Source: Montifringilla adamsi (Eukaryota > Chordata > Aves > Passeriformes > Passeridae). From it: DNA of 64,000 nucleotides. Of this stretch, positions 61,647 through 64,000 are shown piece after piece. The notes beneath the pieces were generated by a model. It worked only from the letters and a program-made list of their open reading frames with translations, did no database searches and had not been told where the DNA came from. Location: assembly GCA_017590115.1 (NCBI GenBank), contig JAGGNK010008559.1:5759888-5823887 (forward strand), in the 5' to 3' direction. How positions within the stretch are numbered: the stretch's first letter is position 1; every line of letters starts with the position of its first letter. The position numbers and the translations under genes were made by a program.

Positions 61647-63253
61647 GTTAAAGAAAGAGTAAGCTGGTAGCAGTTATTTTATACGTAAAGAAATGTTCAA
61701 AATAGACACAAATCATGGTTTTAGAAATGGTAGTAACAGAACATGAACAACCCCGTCTCTGAATTTGAGAGATTAAGCTACAGCTTTTTAACAGAAATAC
61801 CATCGCTACTTAGAAGATGGAGAAAAATAATTTCAAGTACTTTCCATTAAGGGATTGTTTCAGGAAAGTTTCTTGTGCCCAAGAAGAGAAGTTTAAAGCC
61901 CTGCTTATCCCTCCACAGCCAGAATTTATAACAATCAATGCAAAACACCAGAAGCATTCAAGTGTAGCCTCTTAGAACGTGAACATTTGCCCGACTGTGA
62001 TTTTCAGCACAAGACAACACAGTTTAACAAGCTGGATCAGATGTTTATTTTCATGTAGTTTCAGTCATTACTTGACAGTAGGAACTGATTTATCTGCATC
62101 CACAACAGTAAGGCAGTTGGGTCCCAGATCTCTCCCAGATTCCATTTTTGACTTAACATTTTCAAATACACCAAATGGCAACTAGTGGTGAAAACAAGGA
62201 ACAGGAAAACACTCTGCAAGTAAATGCTATGAGTTCCACTAACAATTTCCACTTAAAAATTAAATTCTCTTAGGTGTGATGAAACCAGAATTTAGTCTCT
62301 GGCTTTCATATGAAGCCACTTGGAAGTCTACCACAGTACTGCAGGCCTTATACACATCTTGCCAAATACTGCTGTGTATTGGACACACGTTTCAGGGCAG
62401 CAAAATTCAATTTTGCTTCAAATGCAATGAGGTTTTAAGTTAATGTAGCAAGTAATCATAAGGAGTTAATTGGCATTAACCAAACCAGAGTTGTAGAATA
62501 ACAATTGTATAGTAATATAGTGTAACATTACAAATGTAAATGCTATTACATTCCCACCAATTGAGTAGCTACACATCAAAATACTACTTTTTTTTAGCAG
62601 CACAAATATGGTTTTTTGACTGGGACTGAGCAGCAAATGGTGTTCTAATATAATTAACCAGAGGCCACCTGGGTTTCTTCCAGGAGCCAGAAAATTCTGA
62701 GGTTCTATGGAACCACCAAGCCTAAAACGAAGGAAAAGCTCCCACAGCAGATTTGTATCCAACAGCATTCTGCTCAAGTTCTGAAATCAGGGCCACTGCA
62801 CACTATAAATCAGCCCTGGACCTTTAAAGTCAATGAGTTACCCCATGTAAGGAATACAGCTAAATATGATCTCTGCCAGTTGTTTGTATATACCCTCTGT
62901 ATTTTGTCTAAAACATTCATTCATTGTAGCTGTATGCAAATAAACAACTTACAAAGGATGCTGTATATTCTCATTAGATGAAAGGTCCTATTGCAGATGA
63001 CATTCCATTCTGAATTTAACCCAAAACACATTCAAGTCAAAAGGAAAAAAAAAAAACCTTACATTTGCCTTAAAGCCCAATCTTGCTTTTTTGACAAAAA
63101 GCAACTGTTCCTACTCAAAAATCAGGTCCCTGAATCAGTTTCATCTCTTCTTTAGGTATTGGATGAAATGGTTATATATTCTTCCACTCACATTAAATTG
63201 TGTAGAATTCATTCTTCTTAGGTGGCAAAAGCTTGCAATGAATAAATGAAAAG

Positions 63254-63476
63254 AGAATCACAGAATAATTTGGGTTGTGAGGGATCTCAAAGACCATCTC
63301 TTTCCAACACCTCTGGCACAGACAGGTTGCTCAAAGCCCAATCCCACATGGCCTTGAACACTTCTACGGCTGGGGCACCCAGAACTTCTCTGGGCAACCT
63401 ATTCCAGTGCCTCACCACTTCTCAGTGAAGAATTTCTTCCTTCCATTTAATCCAAATTTACCCTGTCTGTACATAA
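63254..63476 (-). mobile_element. CR1 LINE 3' fragment, 5'-truncated
   Basis: Read on the plus strand the fragment begins gaatcacagaat, the reverse complement of the ATTCTGTGATTC-type repeat that ends avian CR1 elements. It then carries gggatctcaaagaccatct, catggccttgaacacttc, gggcaacctattccagtgcc and a gtgaagaatttcttcctt block, in the order expected for the 3' part of CR1 in reverse. It is therefore on the minus strand and stops within about 220 bp, a typical 5' truncation that leaves no intact reverse-transcriptase domain. CR1 is the main LINE of birds and reptiles, and this is the firmest taxonomic clue in the window. Confidence 0.93.
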
Positions 63477-64000
63477 ACTGAGAAGTGCAAGCCTTCTGTC
63501 AAAGCACTAAGTGGTACCATCAGTTTTTCCATTTTAAATTTCCATTTGAACTTTTCAAAGTGAAAACCACTGATTTTTCAATCAAACACTGATGCAAGGG
63601 TACAAATTAGTTCCTATGTTTTAAACTTACAAAACTTACAAACTTTAAACTTACAAAATTTTGTGTGTGTGGACATTTTTGGTGATAGTGGTTTAGCCAT
63701 GTCTAAACCACTATCACCCTGAAAGATAACTGCTTTTAAATGTTTAATTTACTCTTACTGTGGACAGTGCTCATAAAGGTAATACCTTTTTTCTTCTCCA
63801 GCTCTCTCAAAGTCTCATTAAAAACAAAGAACAATCATGAAGTTGTCCAACTGTGTTCTCTAACCACAGACAAATATAAAACATTAAGATAAATCATGAA
63901 AATTACTCTCTTCTTTAGCCTTGGTTACTTCATGGTTAGGTGTTATTATACCTGTAACAATCTAAGTGCTACCCATTAGGACAGAAAGTGGTAGATGACA
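63477..64000. other. Non-coding DNA with one hairpin
   Basis: A short stretch of repeated aaacttacaaa units lies at about 63622-63659, just left of the hairpin at 63681. Nothing coding is seen to the end of the window. Confidence 0.65.
63681..63718. repeat. Perfect hairpin, 16-bp stem and 6-nt loop
   Basis: GGTGATAGTGGTTTAG is followed after the loop CCATGT by its exact reverse complement CTAAACCACTATCACC. Pairing stops sharply at the outer ends. A perfect stem of mixed composition is unlikely by chance and implies a recent inverted duplication or selection. It is shorter than a typical microRNA precursor. Confidence 0.88.

Larger units (their letters stand above)
58595..63253. other. Non-coding DNA, no gene seen
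   Basis: Open frames are at most 103 codons and none is recognisable. A small tandem repeat at 61612-61646 and a weak CTCF-like motif at 59791-59804 are listed separately. Confidence 0.65.

Overview
The window looks like non-coding DNA from a bird, most likely a songbird. It is AT-rich and CpG-poor throughout, and has no long open reading frame (the longest, 161 codons on the minus strand near 22.1-22.6 kb, matches nothing I recognise). It has no tRNA or rRNA gene, no operon-like layout and no CRISPR array. Two things point to a bird. One is a 5'-truncated copy of the 3' end of an avian CR1 LINE at about 63.25-63.48 kb. The other is a set of short solo LTRs of the type common in passerine genomes. 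The passerine assignment rests on recognising these repeats by eye, not on a search.

Layout. 0-10 kb: unannotated AT-rich DNA with a small GATA microsatellite, one short protein-like open segment with an acceptor-like site (minus strand, about 4.6 kb), and homopolymer runs. 10.09-10.44 kb: a probable old LTR. 14.25-14.48 kb: a 117-bp tandem duplication. 20.3-20.5 kb: a candidate terminal exon behind a strong acceptor. 23.4-24.6 kb: a less AT-rich stretch with a 32-nt microexon-like segment. 32.5-39.0 kb: two solo LTRs of one family (32549-32977 and 37814-38229), each with its own 6-bp target-site duplication. The second is followed by a 502-bp tandem duplication that repeats part of the LTR and its flank. 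43.67-44.16 kb and 47.06-47.54 kb: two further solo LTRs of other families, on opposite strands, each with a perfect 5-bp target-site duplication. 58.48-58.59 kb: twin A-runs of 43 and 40 nt. 63.25-63.72 kb: the CR1 fragment, then a perfect 16-bp-stem hairpin.

There is no gene set whose products can be said to work together. The window is best read as an intron of a large gene or as intergenic DNA, shaped by LTR insertion with solo-LTR formation, small tandem duplications and homopolymer growth. The exon, CTCF-site and conserved-element calls are candidates only. I did not find a convincing new biological system. The most informative structures are the LTR-anchored 502-bp duplication with a patch of divergence at one edge, and the perfect hairpin near the right end.
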